A stretch of 64,000 bases of DNA. Origin: Symsagittifera roscoffensis (lineage: Eukaryota; Xenacoelomorpha; Acoela; Convolutidae). The stretch lies in contig NC_087062.1 of NCBI RefSeq assembly GCF_963678635.1, positions 86,463,845 through 86,527,844 on the forward strand. The letters are read 5' to 3'. Of this stretch, positions 19,704 through 31,280 are shown one piece after another. The position numbers and the translations under genes were made by a program. Position 1 is the stretch's first letter. Each line of letters opens with the position of its first letter. Below the pieces are notes generated by a model that had not been told where the DNA came from, did not search any database, and saw only the letters and a program-made list of their open reading frames with translations.

Positions 19704-20800
19704 CTAATTAAAGCGAATATTGAAGTAAGTAGAAGAAAATCAAAGGAGAATCAGATAGTTCCATCGGGGAACATCAGAACACAGACAGATGGGGAAGACA
19801 TCATACTGCAATCACCACAGAGCACAACCACAAAAAAAACCAGCCCTCATCCAGTGTTCCTCAAAGGTTAAACCGATGGTGGGAAAGCCTTATGCAAGGA
19901 CAAAGCTCAAAGAAAACTCAAACAGAGAGAACGTCCAATAAAGAAAAGACAGGCGAAAGCATTCTGGGTACCCACTAGAAAACAGTCTGTTGAAAACGAA
20001 AAACTATCGGGTTACTTTGCGTGCGACGAATCCTGTTTCATTCCGTCGGATACGTACGACCTTAGCGAATGAGAATAGTCGGTGAGAAGTTTACCCTGTA
20101 GAGATGTAGGGAGGGAGAGATTCATTTCGGATCAAATTTCTTTAAGACGTTTTGAACTGGATAGTTCGGATTTAAAACATAATCCTACGGTTGAACCTAA
20201 TATTTTAGAAAACCCACAGACAAACCATTGCACAATTTCAATTGCACCAGCAGTTTAGAAGGACGAGGGGAACAACAACACATAGCAAGCTCAAGAGAAC
20301 CCCATCACCGAGAATTGTCCATTGTATCAAGACTGGATATCTGTCGACATTCCAGTTTTCGAAATTGTTGAATCTTTGGAACAAATGGTGATCTTCTTAG
20401 AACAAATGGTGATCTTCATAGATCTGCTCGCGATGTCGGTCCTCTAACACTTTACGGTAATAGGTTAGTCATAGACGTTGTAGATCAATCTGCATCAGCG
20501 CAGAACCACTCTACTGATACTACGGCATCAATGGAAGATAACACAAAGGAGTGCCAGGCTGTCCTCTCTCAATTCGCTTTTCCCGACACCTATGGAAAAG
20601 ACAGGAACCACGTCGAAAATCATAACTCCGTCGAATGAACTATCTCTGCAAGCATAAACATTTTTCCTAATACAACCAGGCCCCGATCCAATGGATATTG
20701 GATATCAAAGTGATATCAGATATTTTACCTCATCTACACTAAAGGAGGAAATGGCAAGCTATTATTTACCCTCACAGTCTGACAGTCGAAATCATCAGAA
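19704..20800 (+). pseudogene. Probable remnant of the element's 3' coding tail
   Basis: The composition is coding-like (less AT-rich, many Ser/Thr/Gln codons) and it follows the integrase remnant in order, but no motif is clear. A 22-bp tandem repeat around ACAAATGGTGATCTTC lies at 20377-20420. The assignment rests on position. Confidence 0.35.
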
Positions 20801-21590
20801 ATGAATATGTTTATCTCGGGAAATTAAAATTCTACAACTTACAACTTATAACATTATTGTACGCATTTTTGGGCGCTCAGTTTTGTTTCACACGTTTCGT
20901 ATAATTGTAGTCTTAAACCATTTTACTAACTTGCTTTACAGTAACTAAAAAATCACCTTCTATCACTTTATTAGAAAAACAATTTTTCTTCATAATCATT
21001 TTTTTACGTTAGAGTGCTGTCGAAACCATTCAATCGCACCATTCAATTTCTTGCTTATTTGTTTATTTGTTTACTTCATTTATTTTTACTCAGTCTCAAC
21101 GGTTCACTTATTTTTGAGCTCATAGAGGGAAAAAGAGATATTACTCTAATTATGATGATTTGCATTGCCCTTTTAAAAAATTTTCCCTGCACGGGAAGTG
21201 TTAAAATCTGATTTCAGTTTAGTATTTTTTATTTAATTTCATGACAGGTCCTAACATGACCTTCACTTAACGTCAACTCCTTCGGAGTGACTTCGCTCAC
21301 TTTTTTACTAATGTTTTAATGATAAAGTAATTCACTGTTTCAAATTCTTCCTAATCTTTTAAAAAATATTTAGGTACAGCATTGGAAAGTTTTTGGCAGG
21401 ATTTCAAGCCCAATTTTGCGGATTCGATCCGTTGAATCACCTTAAAACTGTTTTAAACAAAGCCTCAGACCCAATGATATAATATTTTTGAGGTGTTGGA
21501 ATTTAAATTATTTATCAATTCATTGCCCTAGTTTATTGATCAAAATTTACTCAAAAAAACCACGCGGAGCAGAAACATTGCCAAAAAACA
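20801..21590. other. AT-rich stretch, no recognisable gene
   Basis: Only short, AT-rich, featureless frames are present. Confidence 0.4.
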
Positions 21591-21594
21591 ACGT

Positions 21595-21765
21595 GTTTAA
21601 GGGGTGCTAAAAAGAATAAAACAGGTGAAAGATAATCAAGAAAGGGATTTCGTAAAGTTTTTGGCAATTTTGGAGAATCAGTTTGGTCGACCTAAAAAAA
21701 CGACAAGAGTTTTTGAAATTATTTTTGAAGACTATCCCTCTCGATGAATCCTAGATCAGAGCTTG
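21595..21765 (+). mobile_element. Degraded fragment of the hAT-like MITE found at 27-29.8 kb
   Basis: The order CAGTTTGGTCGACCTAAAAA, TTTTTGAAATTATTTTTGAA and AATCCTAGATC matches the 3' half of the MITEs at 27073-29773 with many substitutions. Confidence 0.45.
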
Positions 21766-21959
21766 CGATATATCAAAAGTCATCGTTTAATCATCGGTAA
21801 TTTGCATAGTTTCACCAAATGTAAACCACTAGATGAAAAACAGGATAAAATGATACACCGACTTCAAATCGTATTATGAAAACAGACTACTTTATTCTAA
21901 GTTGTTATCATGTCCCCGGTTGACAAAAAAGGCTTATCAAACATTTTTCAAATATAGAA

Positions 21960-23008
21960 AAAAAAAGCTTATCATACTCTTTCATACAATTTCATAAGAA
22001 CAAAAGAAAGCGTACGAAAATAGCAAAAAAGCGTTTTTTCCTTACTATGAAATTGTAGGATAAGCATTTTTTCTATTCAATGAAATTGTATGATAAGCAT
22101 TTTTTCCATAAGGAAGTTAAACAAAAATTTTTTGTTTTGAGTTTCTGTTTTTTATCCGAAACACTAATCAAAGTTTTTTTTGTCATAAAAAACCCCTGAT
22201 AGTAACTGGCAGTTACCACGCAGTTAATCTGCATTTGGTGATTTTAGCCATGAAAAATAATTTTAAGTCTCACGCGAAATTATGTACCAAAAATCTAACT
22301 TTTTGTAAATGGCTAGATGGTTTTTTTAATTTGAAAAATTTGGTGCTTGAGAAAAAAGGCCTGTTTTCTACATTTTTTTATCTTGGCAAATGAAACAAAA
22401 AAAATAATCATATTTACAAAAAAAAACATTTTTTTTGTAATTTTTGGATTTTTTTTGCCTGAAAAACTCATCCTGGACTACTTTATAAAGAAAAAGGCAA
22501 ATTTGGCATGCATATTTGAGCACAAAAGCAAGTTTGCAACCAAAAAAAGTATTCAAAATTTTTTACCTCAAGTTTTTGTTTCTGTTAATGAAAAAATGCA
22601 TATGATACAGTTTTCATATATGAAAACTATAGGATAAGCATTTTCCGACCAACAATTAAAACTATATTTTTGATTGCTAAAATGCCCTTTATCTTAGTTA
22701 TAATTATTCAAATCTCTTTAAAGTTGCCCAGACCCGTTTTTTGGTGTTTTCTGTTACCTTCAATTTCTCTACGACAAAATGTTTATCTTATAATTTTCAT
22801 ACATGAAAATTGGATGAGACAATTTTTTATCGAAAATTTTTAACCATTTTATATTGACGAAAATGCTTCAAAAGAGGCAAATATACCATAAATGTTCATT
22901 AAAAATTTTTAAAACTTTTTTTTTTAATTTTGCATGAAATTTGTATGATAAGCATTTTTTCCATGGACTTCATATATAAACTGTATGATAAGCATTTTTC
23001 TTCTATGG
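21960..23008. repeat. Cluster of short palindromic repeats (GTATGATAAGCATTTTT family)
   Basis: The word TGTATGATAAGCATTTTTTC or its close variants occurs near 21965 (inverted), 22050, 22090, 22625, 22790, 22945 and 22990. Several copies are preceded by TCATATATGAAAA, making a palindrome with arms AAAATGCTTATCATACA. The same family recurs at 38367-38812. No protein is associated. Confidence 0.75.
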
Positions 23009-23750
23009 ACGTCAACCCTTGGTGGTAGACGAAAACATCACATCCGGAGGAAACAAAAAAATTTGCCATACATATCAGAAGAAACCAACGGGGGCTATTA
23101 TTGTGTTGGAGGGACGGAATGATGGAAAGTTTCCAATCAGAATCAAAAAGGTGTGTTTCATTCTTCAAATATTATTAAATCGCTTGCTAAGAAAAGCTAT
23201 GTTTTTTTCCAATGCGTTTTTGATCTGGCAAGGTTTGAAGTTTCAATTATTTGCAATCTGCTTATTTCTAATCAGTCAGTATTAAATTTATTGGCCTGGA
23301 ATTGTTTGGAGTTTTTCGCGATTTCTGCAAGATGTTTGAATATTCAATTCTGATTGGCTGAAAATAAAGGAAATAAAGTTCCATTCGTTCTCTCCATCAT
23401 AAAGGATACCATTAAAATGAACATTACGCCGTAAAATCTGAATTTACGAACACAATCTTTGTCAAGAATCGAAGTTTTTGTTAAAAATTTTTTCTAAAGA
23501 CCAACTGAAATTACACGTGATCTACGAAATTTTTCCATGAGCTATCAAAGCATTCAACTACTTTGTAAGTCTGATGATATAGAGCAATCCCAAAAACCGT
23601 ACGGGAGAAAACATACTTCGGTTTCGCGACGTCAACTGAACTATTTTTCAATGATATTCGAAATGCGCAATTGCCTGTTTAGCAAATCAATGCCAATTAG
23701 ATCAAAGAAATGCAGACCCGCACTCAAGTTTCATGAATAAAAATTGATTG

Positions 23751-23952
23751 AGGGTACGTCGCGGGGGTTTACGTGGAGGGTGGAGGGTTACGTGGTAAGG
23801 GGGATTACGTGGGGGAATGGGGTATGTGGGGCAGGGGGTACGTGGGGGGTGGGGTGGTACGTATGGCTTAGGACGTGGGGGAGGGGGAGGGTGGAGTTAG
23901 AAGGGGGAGGGGGGTTGAAACGTGGTTTAAGACGTGGGGAGCGTGGGGGATG
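23751..23952 (+). repeat. G-rich degenerate tandem repeat
   Basis: About 200 bp on the plus strand are mostly G with irregular TACGTGGGGG-like units and many runs of three or more G. G-quadruplex potential is high. Open frames here are by-products of composition. Confidence 0.8.
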
Positions 23953-23999
23953 AACGTGTTCGTGCGAGATTTGCAAAAAATTGTGCAAAGAGTACAGTA

Positions 24000-25778
24000 A
24001 TTAGCTACAAACTTTAATCCATTTTCATGGATTTTATGTACAAAAAATATTCCATTTTATTGAAAACAAAAATTGATTATAATCGATTATAATGGATTTT
24101 GATGGATTTTGATTTTTCGAAAATAATCGATTAAAAATGGATTAAGAATCCACGATGTTGTCTAAATTTGCCATGATAATCGATTATATAGACAACATTT
24201 TCGTCCACAAATATCCATTATAATCAAATTTTATCCAGGTAACTTCAGTCCGGGGAGAGAGAAGCATGACACCCGAACAATTGGAAGCCCTAGAGGCGGA
24301 AGTATACCGGGATACCGTTTTTTTCTTACGCATAATTTATCATTTTGTATACCGAACCCAAAATGATTGAATATCGAAATTCGAAAACGAAGTTACGATG
24401 ATCTTAAGAACCAATCATTATTTTGAACAATTTTCTAATCCCAAAATAGTTCAAAATTTTCAATAACAAAAATAATTAAACAAAAGAAAAAGACACTAAG
24501 TGCTTAGATGAATTTGTTTTCCGGCTTCCCTTCAGACTGAAAAAAAATTTTGCTTCTTAAAACGTGTTGAACGATTTTTTTATTTATTTGTCTTGCTTTC
24601 AACCCCCACTCGCTATTCAAAACACAAAATGGTTTGTCCTGCGTCTCGTCTCGTGATAAAGAGACCAAATTGCCTGCCTCTTTTCAATTTTGAATAATGT
24701 AATTCGCCACTTACGTGTCCCCAATTGGGACAAGTCAGCAGTTTTCAAATCTACAAAAATGAACAAAGCTGACAAAATATTTCAAATTTTATTTCACGAC
24801 AACGACAAAGATAACTACCATATATATTAGGAAAAATCAAAAACTTTGAAAATATCAGTTGAAACTTGATGAAAAAAACCCAAGCGGTTCCTTACTTTCG
24901 TTAATTTCGGCTAAAAAATTAAAGCGCACAAAAAGTATACTTCAAGAAGTACGTTTATCAAATTAAAACCTTTAGTCGCACAAAATGGAATAGAATGTAC
25001 ACAAAACTACCATCATCAACAACAGTACAAGCTATACAAGCTATTTTTGCGAAAGCAGCATACGCTGGACATCTGTTATTGTTTCGACATTGAGTGTTTC
25101 GGTGTGATTTTTTTTCTGCAGCCTCACATAAGATTCATTTTTTTGATTTGCTATTCATTTTTTGGAAGTTGTGACGAAATTTTTTTTTCATCTGTTAGGT
25201 ATTCGAATGTGCTGGGCTAAAAATTAAAAAGATAGTTTGGGTGTGTGAGACGATCTTTTTTTGTATATTTATGGGATTTGAAAACTGCCGATTTAGTCAG
25301 TTTGGGATAATTAACAAAGCGTCAGCTTCGCTGAAACTTAAAAGAAAAGAAAAGGAAAAACTGAAAAACAATTGGATAGGTTGAAGCTTGCCGTGATGCA
25401 ACTAGTCTTGAGTATAATAACAAAAAATCATGGTAGTACAGAAGAAAAAACTGAAAATATTTCTTACCTGAACATATATATTCAAGGTTTGTAATGATTA
25501 TCAAGATTCACATTAACCTATGTTGAGTTCAATGATGATTGCTTTTTTTTCGACTCAAATTTGCCAATTTGAAAAAACTTTATTATGGCTAAATTGTCAA
25601 ACACGTACTAAACTCAATGAAGATATCCAGTTTCTTGCCTGAAACTATGAGTTCCTAACTATTGAAACAACTATCAAATTGAAATTAAACGTTCTTTTTT
25701 TTTAAATATGTTTTGCTTTGCACTACTTCTTGAGCAAATACGATGCCAAGATAACAAGGTTTGTCGATGATCAGATTT
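24000..25778. other. AT-rich stretch with ATCGATTATAATGGATTTT repeats
   Basis: At 24010-24235 the words AATCGATTATAATGGATTTT and relatives recur, and GATGTTGTCTA (near 24152) pairs with TAGACAACAT (near 24190) as a hairpin. At 24266-24370 a 34-codon frame starts MTPEQLEALEAEVYRD, with GTATAC that could be a splice donor; this is too short to call. The remainder shows nothing. Confidence 0.4.
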
Positions 25779-26020
25779 TTATTCTAAAAGTTTCCCGCAA
25801 GCCCATTTCTGCTCGAGACATATGATGTTCTTTTTGAACCAATCAAACGTCAGCTGAGCGAACACCAGATGCCACTCGAAAATGTAGACGTGTGGGATCC
25901 CTGGAACTGACAATATTACAGGTGCCCCATGCACTGCATCGGTTATTCGGAATTGTCCTTTCCCAAAAGAAATATTGGTTATCACATTTCCGCCCAGTGT
26001 GCCGTCATAAACGAACTAAA
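25779..26020 (-). CDS. Possible host exon of unknown function
   Basis: On the minus strand a frame opens just after ATTATCTGTTTAG (a possible acceptor near 26019) and runs 80 codons to TAA at 25779. It reads FVYDGTLGGNVITN, ISFGKGQFRITDAVHGAPVI, LSVPGIPHVYIFEW, then a charged end. GC content is higher than the surroundings and the residue mix is protein-like. I do not recognise the family. There is no ATG near the start, as expected for a terminal exon. Other exons were not found. It could also be a transposon fragment. Confidence 0.3.
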
Positions 26021-26590
26021 CAGATAATATTATTCTTTTCAAATTTTTAAGAAAAATGCTAAAAATGTATTTGTAAATAAATTTGGTTCAAAAATCTGAT
26101 TCAGACTTTTCGAACAATAGTAAATCATTCATGGAAAAAAATAAATCCAATTGAGTCTGAATTTTGATTCATCTTCAGTGATCTTTTGAAACAGATAAAT
26201 TTAATCTTATCAATTAGCTGAATTCTGAAAAATTTTACTCAGGTAGCTGAAAGGTATTACAGCATATGTAAAAGCACTTCAAACAAAGTCAAAACATTCC
26301 ATTGACAGTTTTGTTCGAGATTTTGAAGAATGTGACAAAGTTTTGGTGCTCGGGGTAATAATTTGTTTTTTCAGACTAATTTGGACTTTTTAGCATAAAA
26401 ATTTTGACAAACGGTTTTCTATACCATTTAAAAGCTATTGTTGATCCGAGCTCGAAATTAGAAAAAAATTACCTGTCTAAGATTTAGTTGATCCGAGCTC
26501 GAAATCAAAAGAATTTCCTGCCTAAGATTGCTATTTTTGTCAACTTGGATAATATTTCAGGCTTTGAACGCGTAAGCAGAGTCTTAATTT
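26021..26590. other. AT-rich stretch with a 47-bp tandem repeat
   Basis: GTTGATCCGAGCTCGAAAT occurs near 26440 and again 47 bp later, each followed by a similar A-rich tail ending CTAAGATT (to about 26530). Nothing else is recognisable. Confidence 0.5.
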
Positions 26591-27729
26591 GCTTCATAAA
26601 CCATTCCAAATTGAACTGAGGCATGCTATTTTGCCTGTTTTAAAATCACTTTAAAATTCACAAAAAAAACGAAAATTCAAACTTTTTGTACAGTTTTTTG
26701 GAAACTTCGTCACTTTTTCAAAAACGAAACTGTTCCATAGACCTTTAAAAGCAGTCAGAAAATTCAAGGTTTTGCCTTGATACGAGCAATTTTGCTCGGA
26801 TTTTTTAAGCAATTGTGACCTTTTGTGCTTCAAATAGTTGTAGATTATCAAAGGTACAGTTTTCAAAGGTTGGTTCTTTCCTGTTTTTTGAGGTTCAGTA
26901 TACCACCAAAAATTGGGGAAAGGAATCAGAATTTCCAACCAATTGCCTCTAAAAAGCATAAATGGGAAATTGAGACAACTAATTGAAAAAAAATTGACAC
27001 TGAGACTTCTTGTAATATAAAAATGTGAACGGACTAATTTAACAGTCATCAGCCAAACTCCGTATCTGTAATTAGGGGTGGATTTAGGGAGGAGGGGGGC
27101 GGTTACCGGACGCCCTCTCCCCTCAAGGATTCGACCCCCTGCCAACTCAAAGGGTCCGCCCCTTGGTACTTTTTATGAAATCCATTTTTTGGCCGACCGA
27201 CCCTAAAATTTTTCTAAAAGCGCCTTTGGCGCCAATATATACTAATTTTGAGAGGGGAGCGCGAGCCGAAAAACCGCAATTTTTGGGTCAAAATTTTCCA
27301 AAACTTCCCTAAAAACGCTTTTTTTGGACTGTTTTTTTTTGGGCGGCGCCGAAAATTTGGTCAACACAGGGAATAAACTGTGCTTACGGAGAGCTCGAAA
27401 AATCAGTTCGGTCGACCTAAAAAACAGGTTGACAAAATTTTCGAAAATTTTTTGAAAATCCGTCCCCCCCTCGAGAAAATCCTAGATCCGCCCCTGCTTG
27501 TAATGACAATGACTCAAACTGAACACTGATCGCTGTGCAAGAAATGGCCAGACCAACTACGACCGGCAGTTGTTTATTGATATTTGGGCTTTCGATTTTT
27601 TGCTAAATCGTCTTGTTAAACCTCATTTACTAGCCCCTTCAACCCTTATGGGCTGTTTTATTCTAAGCAAGCCGAAGAAAACTGCAGCAAACCTTAAGAA
27701 ACGTGAGATGTTTTCCCAAACTTTTCCCC
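26591..27729. repeat. 1139-bp tandem unit, copy 1
   Basis: The unit starts GCTTCATAAACC and repeats at exactly 1139-bp spacing. It contains the MITE at 27073-27496. Frames shared by the copies (138-164 codons, minus) are non-coding by-products of the repeat. Confidence 0.93.
27073..27496 (+). mobile_element. hAT-like MITE in tandem unit 1 (424 bp)
   Basis: The right end reads, inverted, CAGGGGCGGATCTAGGATTT; the left end is TAGGGGTGGATTTAGGGAGG, an imperfect match. Flanks TCTGTAAT (27065-27072) and CTTGTAAT (27497-27504) agree at 6 of 8 positions, consistent with an aged 8-bp hAT target duplication. It has no coding capacity and contains GC-rich words such as AGCGCCTTTGGCGCC. Confidence 0.7.
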
Positions 27730-28868
27730 GCTTCATAAACCGTTCCAAATTGAACTGAGGCATGATATTTTGCCTGTTTTAAAATCACTTCAAAATTCAC
27801 AAAAAAAAAACGAAAATTCAAACTTTTTGTACAATTTTTTGGAAACTTCGTCACTTTTTCAAAAACGAAACTGTTCCATAGACCTTTAAAGGCAGTCAGA
27901 AAATTCAGGGTTTTGCCTTGATACGAGCAGTTTTGCTCGGATTTTTTAAGCAATTGTGACCTTTTGTGCTTCAAATAGTTGTAGATTATCAAAGGTACAG
28001 TTTTCAAAGGTTGGTTCTTTCCTGTTTTTTGAGGTTCAGAATACCACCAAAAATTGGGGAAAGGAATCAAAATCTCCAATCAATTGCCTCTAAAAAGCAT
28101 AAATGGGAAATTGAGACAACTAATTGAAAAAAAAATTGAAACTGAGACTTTTTTTAATATAAAAATGTGAACGGACTAATTTAACAGTGATCAGCCAAAC
28201 TCCGTATCTGTAATTAGGGGCAGATTAAGGGAGGAGGGGGCGGTTACCGGACGCCCTCTCCCCTCAAGGGTTCGACCCCCTGCCAACCCAAAGGGTCCGC
28301 CCCTTGGTACTTTTTATGAAATCCATTTTTGGCTGACCGACCCTAAAATTTTTCTAAAAGCGCCTTTGGCGCCAATATATACTAATTTTGAGAGGGGAGC
28401 GCGAGCCGAAAAACCGCAATTTTTGGGTCAAATTTTTCCAAAACTTCCCTAAAAACGCTTTTTTTGGACTGTTTTTTTTGGGCGGCGCCGAAAATTTGGT
28501 CAACACAGGGAATAAACTGTGCTTACGGAGAGCTCGAAAAATCAGTTCGGTCGACCTAAAAAACAGGTTGACAAAATTTTCGAAAATTTTTTGAAAATCC
28601 GTCCCCCCCTCGAGAAAATCCTAGATCCGCCCCTGCTTGTAATGACAATGACTCAAACTGAACACTGATCGCTGTGCAAGAAATGGCCAGACCAACTACG
28701 ACCGGCAGTTGTTTATTGATATTTGGGCTTTCGATTTTTTGCTAAATCGTCTTGTTAAACCTCATTTACTAGCCCCTTCAACCCTTATGGGCTGTTTTAT
28801 TCTAAGCAAGCCGAAGAAAACTGCAGCAAACCTTAAGAAACGTGAGATGTTTTCCCAAACTTTTCCCC
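27730..28868. repeat. 1139-bp tandem unit, copy 2
   Basis: It resembles copy 3 more closely than copy 1 (for example CAGATTAAGGG against TGGATTTAGGG near the MITE start), suggesting that copies 2 and 3 arose later. Confidence 0.93.
28215..28635 (+). mobile_element. hAT-like MITE in tandem unit 2 (421 bp)
   Basis: Same element as at 27073-27496, multiplied with the tandem unit rather than by transposition, since the flanks are the same. Confidence 0.7.
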
Positions 28869-29922
28869 GCTTCATAAACCGTTCCAAATTGAACTGAGGC
28901 ATGATATTTTGCCTGTTTTAAAATCACTTCAAAATTCACAAAAAAAAAACGAAAATTCAAACTTTTTGTACAATTTTTTGGAAACTTCGTCACTTTTTCA
29001 AAAACGAAACTGTTCCATAGACCTTTAAAGGCAGTCAGAAAATTCAGGGTTTTGCCTTGATACGAGCAGTTTTGCTCGGATTTTTTAAGCAATTGTGACC
29101 TTTTGTGCTTCAAATAGTTGTAGATTATCAAAGGTACAGTTTTCAAAGGTTGGTTCTTTCCTGTTTTTTGAGGTTCAGTATACCACCAAAAATTGGGGAA
29201 AGGAATCAAAATCTCCAATCAATTGCCTCTAAAAAGCATAAATGGGAAATTGAGACAACTAATTGAAAAAAAAATTGAAACTGAGACTTTTTTTAATATA
29301 AAAATGTGAACGGACTAATTTAACAGTGATCAGCCAAACTCCGTATCTGTAATTAGGGGCAGATTAAGGGAGGAGGGGGGCGGTTACCGGACGCCCTCTC
29401 CCCTCAAGGGTTCGACCCCCTGCCAACCCAAAGGGTCCGCCCCTTGGTACTTTTTATGAAATCCATTTTTGGCTGACCGACCCTAAAATTTTTCTAAAAG
29501 CGCCTTTGGCGCCAATATATACTAAATTTGAGAGGGGAGCGCGAGCCGAAAAACCGCGATTTTTGGGTCAAAATTTTCCAAAACGTCCCTAAAAACGCCT
29601 TTTTTGGACTGTTTTTTGGGCGGCGTCGAAAATTTGGTCAACACAGGGAATAAACTGTGCTTACGGAGAGCTCGAAAAATCAGTTCGGTCGACCTAAAAA
29701 ACAGGTTGACAAAATTTTCGAAAGTTTTTTGAAAATCCGTCCCCCCCTCGAGAAAATCCTAGATCCGCCCCTGCTTGTAATGACAATGACTCAAACTGAA
29801 CACTGATCGCTGTGCAAGAAATGGCCAGACCAACTACGACCGGCAGTTGTTTATTGACATTTGGGCTTTCGATTTTTCGCGAAAACTGCAGCAAACCTTA
29901 AGAAACGTGAGATGTTTTCCCC
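28869..29922. repeat. 1139-bp tandem unit, copy 3 (internally deleted)
   Basis: It follows copy 2 without a break, but a segment of roughly 75 bp near its end (TTGCTAAATCGTC... to AAGCCGAAG) is missing at about 29879. Similarity ends at about 29922. Confidence 0.9.
29354..29773 (+). mobile_element. hAT-like MITE in tandem unit 3 (420 bp)
   Basis: Same as in units 1 and 2, with a few substitutions. Confidence 0.7.
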
Positions 29923-30071
29923 AACTCCTGAAATTTGTCAGACGTCTGATGTATTGATTCGTTGTAAGATTGTTTCCAATCCCCCATTGGCGATAAATTT
30001 GCAGCTGGTAATCGCAGCAACCTAAAAACTTCAAATTTGTTGCTTATTTAGGCTACAATTGAGCGTTGAAA

Positions 30072-30192
30072 CCAAAATCACAAATGCGCCCAAAATCACA
30101 AATGAACATCCAGATGTGGTTGCGCCCAAAGTCATTGCGCCCAAAATCACAAATGCGCCCAAAATCACAAATGAATATCCAGATGTGGTTGG
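30072..30192. repeat. Minisatellite with GCGCCCAAAATCACAAAT core
   Basis: The core GCGCCCAAAATCA occurs about five times within 120 bp, with a higher-order unit ending ATCCAGATGTGGTTG repeated twice. Confidence 0.85.
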
Positions 30193-30358
30193 GTGATGTT
30201 TAATGTTGATGTCTTTGAACCGTTATTCCGACAAATGTTCCCAGGTGAAAAAAAGTTGAAATATTTGCAAAGATTATGGGAGCAGTGATTTAAAATGGGC
30301 AGAAGCTGCTCTAGGATTTTCGCGAGTTGAAAAACTGAAAAAAAAATTATATTAAAAA

Positions 30359-30386
30359 GAATAGTTTAACTTATATTAAACTATTC
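30359..30386. other. Short perfect hairpin
   Basis: GAATAGTTTAA and TTAAACTATTC form an 11-bp perfect stem around a 6-base loop, directly before the open frame at 30367. There is no T run to make it a terminator. Confidence 0.5.
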
Positions 30387-30761
30387 TCTGGAAATTGTCA
30401 GCGCCGCCAGTAAGTTTTTGAAAAGAAAGGTGCTGCGCATTTTGATAACCTCAAAAATGATAAATTATGGCGTTCTTAGAAGAGTTTTAGGCTCATTCGA
30501 CAGAAAAAAAATGTTAAAAAACCGCAAGGGTGAAATTTTACAACATTTGAGCGGTGAGGATTGTAAAATGCTGAGAAGGACATCTCTAGCTTATGAATCA
30601 TACAAGATTTTACACAACATTACAGGAAAGATAGCGTTTAGAGTTTTCCCGGCTGCAGAAAAACTTCCTAGTCAAACAGGGTTCCAGATACCCGTAATAC
30701 CCGTAAAAAACTTATTAAAACATACAAAATTTATAAGGTGTTCAATGAATACTTGCCAGTA
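30367..30761 (+). CDS. Open frame of unknown function (about 131 codons), possible exon
   Basis: The frame is open from about 30367 to TAA at 30760. It has basic, protein-like composition: SKFLKRKVLRILITSKM, INYGVLRRVLGSF, LSGEDCKMLRRTSLAYESYK, GFQIPVIPVKNLLK. There is no ATG near the start; the first internal one is in TSKMINYG. GTAAGC overlaps the stop and could be a splice donor. Codon use is more even than in flanking DNA. I recognise no domain. It could be a host exon or part of an unrecognised transposon. Confidence 0.35.
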
Positions 30762-30762
30762 A

Positions 30763-31270
30763 GCATGTCGGTTGCGTGAAACGAGAACCAGTTTACTCTT
30801 CTAAAAACGTTTCTAGCCTTTCTATCGAAGTTCGATTCCTCCTTTGTCATGTTGAATGAAACACTTCCTCCTGTAGCATTCCTTTTTTGCCAAAATTTGA
30901 CCAAGCAGAAAAAAGAGCTAAAACAAACATTGATGAAGTATTTAATTCAAATTCATGTGGTCGATATATGTATCTGCAGCAAAATTTGATCATCTTTCTG
31001 GTCGAAAAATCTTTTACTACCTTAAATTCTGTCGTATAAGTTCTTGTATAAGTATGTTCTTTGTGTTCTTGTATAAGTATGTTTTTTAAGTACGTATAGC
31101 ACTTAGAGCAAAGCTCCCGAGTGTTTTCTACGAAAGGTTGAGTAATAAAATAACAAGGTCGGTCGGTGACTGACATCAAAATGTATAAATCAGCAACAGA
31201 GATTTGCTGGATGGGATCCCAGTCTCAACAACTTAGCTGGTGACCATCAAGGCCTATAGCATTTCGAAGG
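30763..31270. other. No gene recognised
   Basis: AT-rich, with a partly repeated word around TTCTTGTATAAGTATGTT near 31040-31085. Confidence 0.4.
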
Positions 31271-31280
31271 GCCGATGTCG

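Larger units (their letters stand above)
14600..20800 (+). mobile_element. Decayed Ty3/gypsy element related to the intact one (plus strand)
   Basis: Fragments of gag, RT, RNase H and integrase appear in order on the plus strand, with stops and frameshifts. They share lineage-specific stretches with the intact element: TGTY then FY.L.D.P.EF in RT, SDDSHSGLGASLEQ in RNase H, YNWWPQ and NLDFAGPL in integrase. No LTRs were found. Duplications inside the relic (knuckle region and 969-bp integrase region) show later rearrangement. Ends are approximate. Confidence 0.75.

Noticed and set aside
23744-23988. Open frames on both strands across the G-rich block
   Set aside because: Lack of stops is due to the G/C-only composition.
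26651-29218. Repeated minus-strand frames of 138-164 codons in the tandem units
   Set aside because: They recur because the DNA unit is repeated; composition is low-complexity and they match no family.
30072-30192. CRISPR-like array
   Set aside because: Units are directly adjacent or share the same spacers; the context is eukaryotic. It is a minisatellite.
30770-30845. Possible tRNA gene from the B-box-like AGTTCGATTCC
   Set aside because: The T stem does not pair and no A box or acceptor stem is found upstream.
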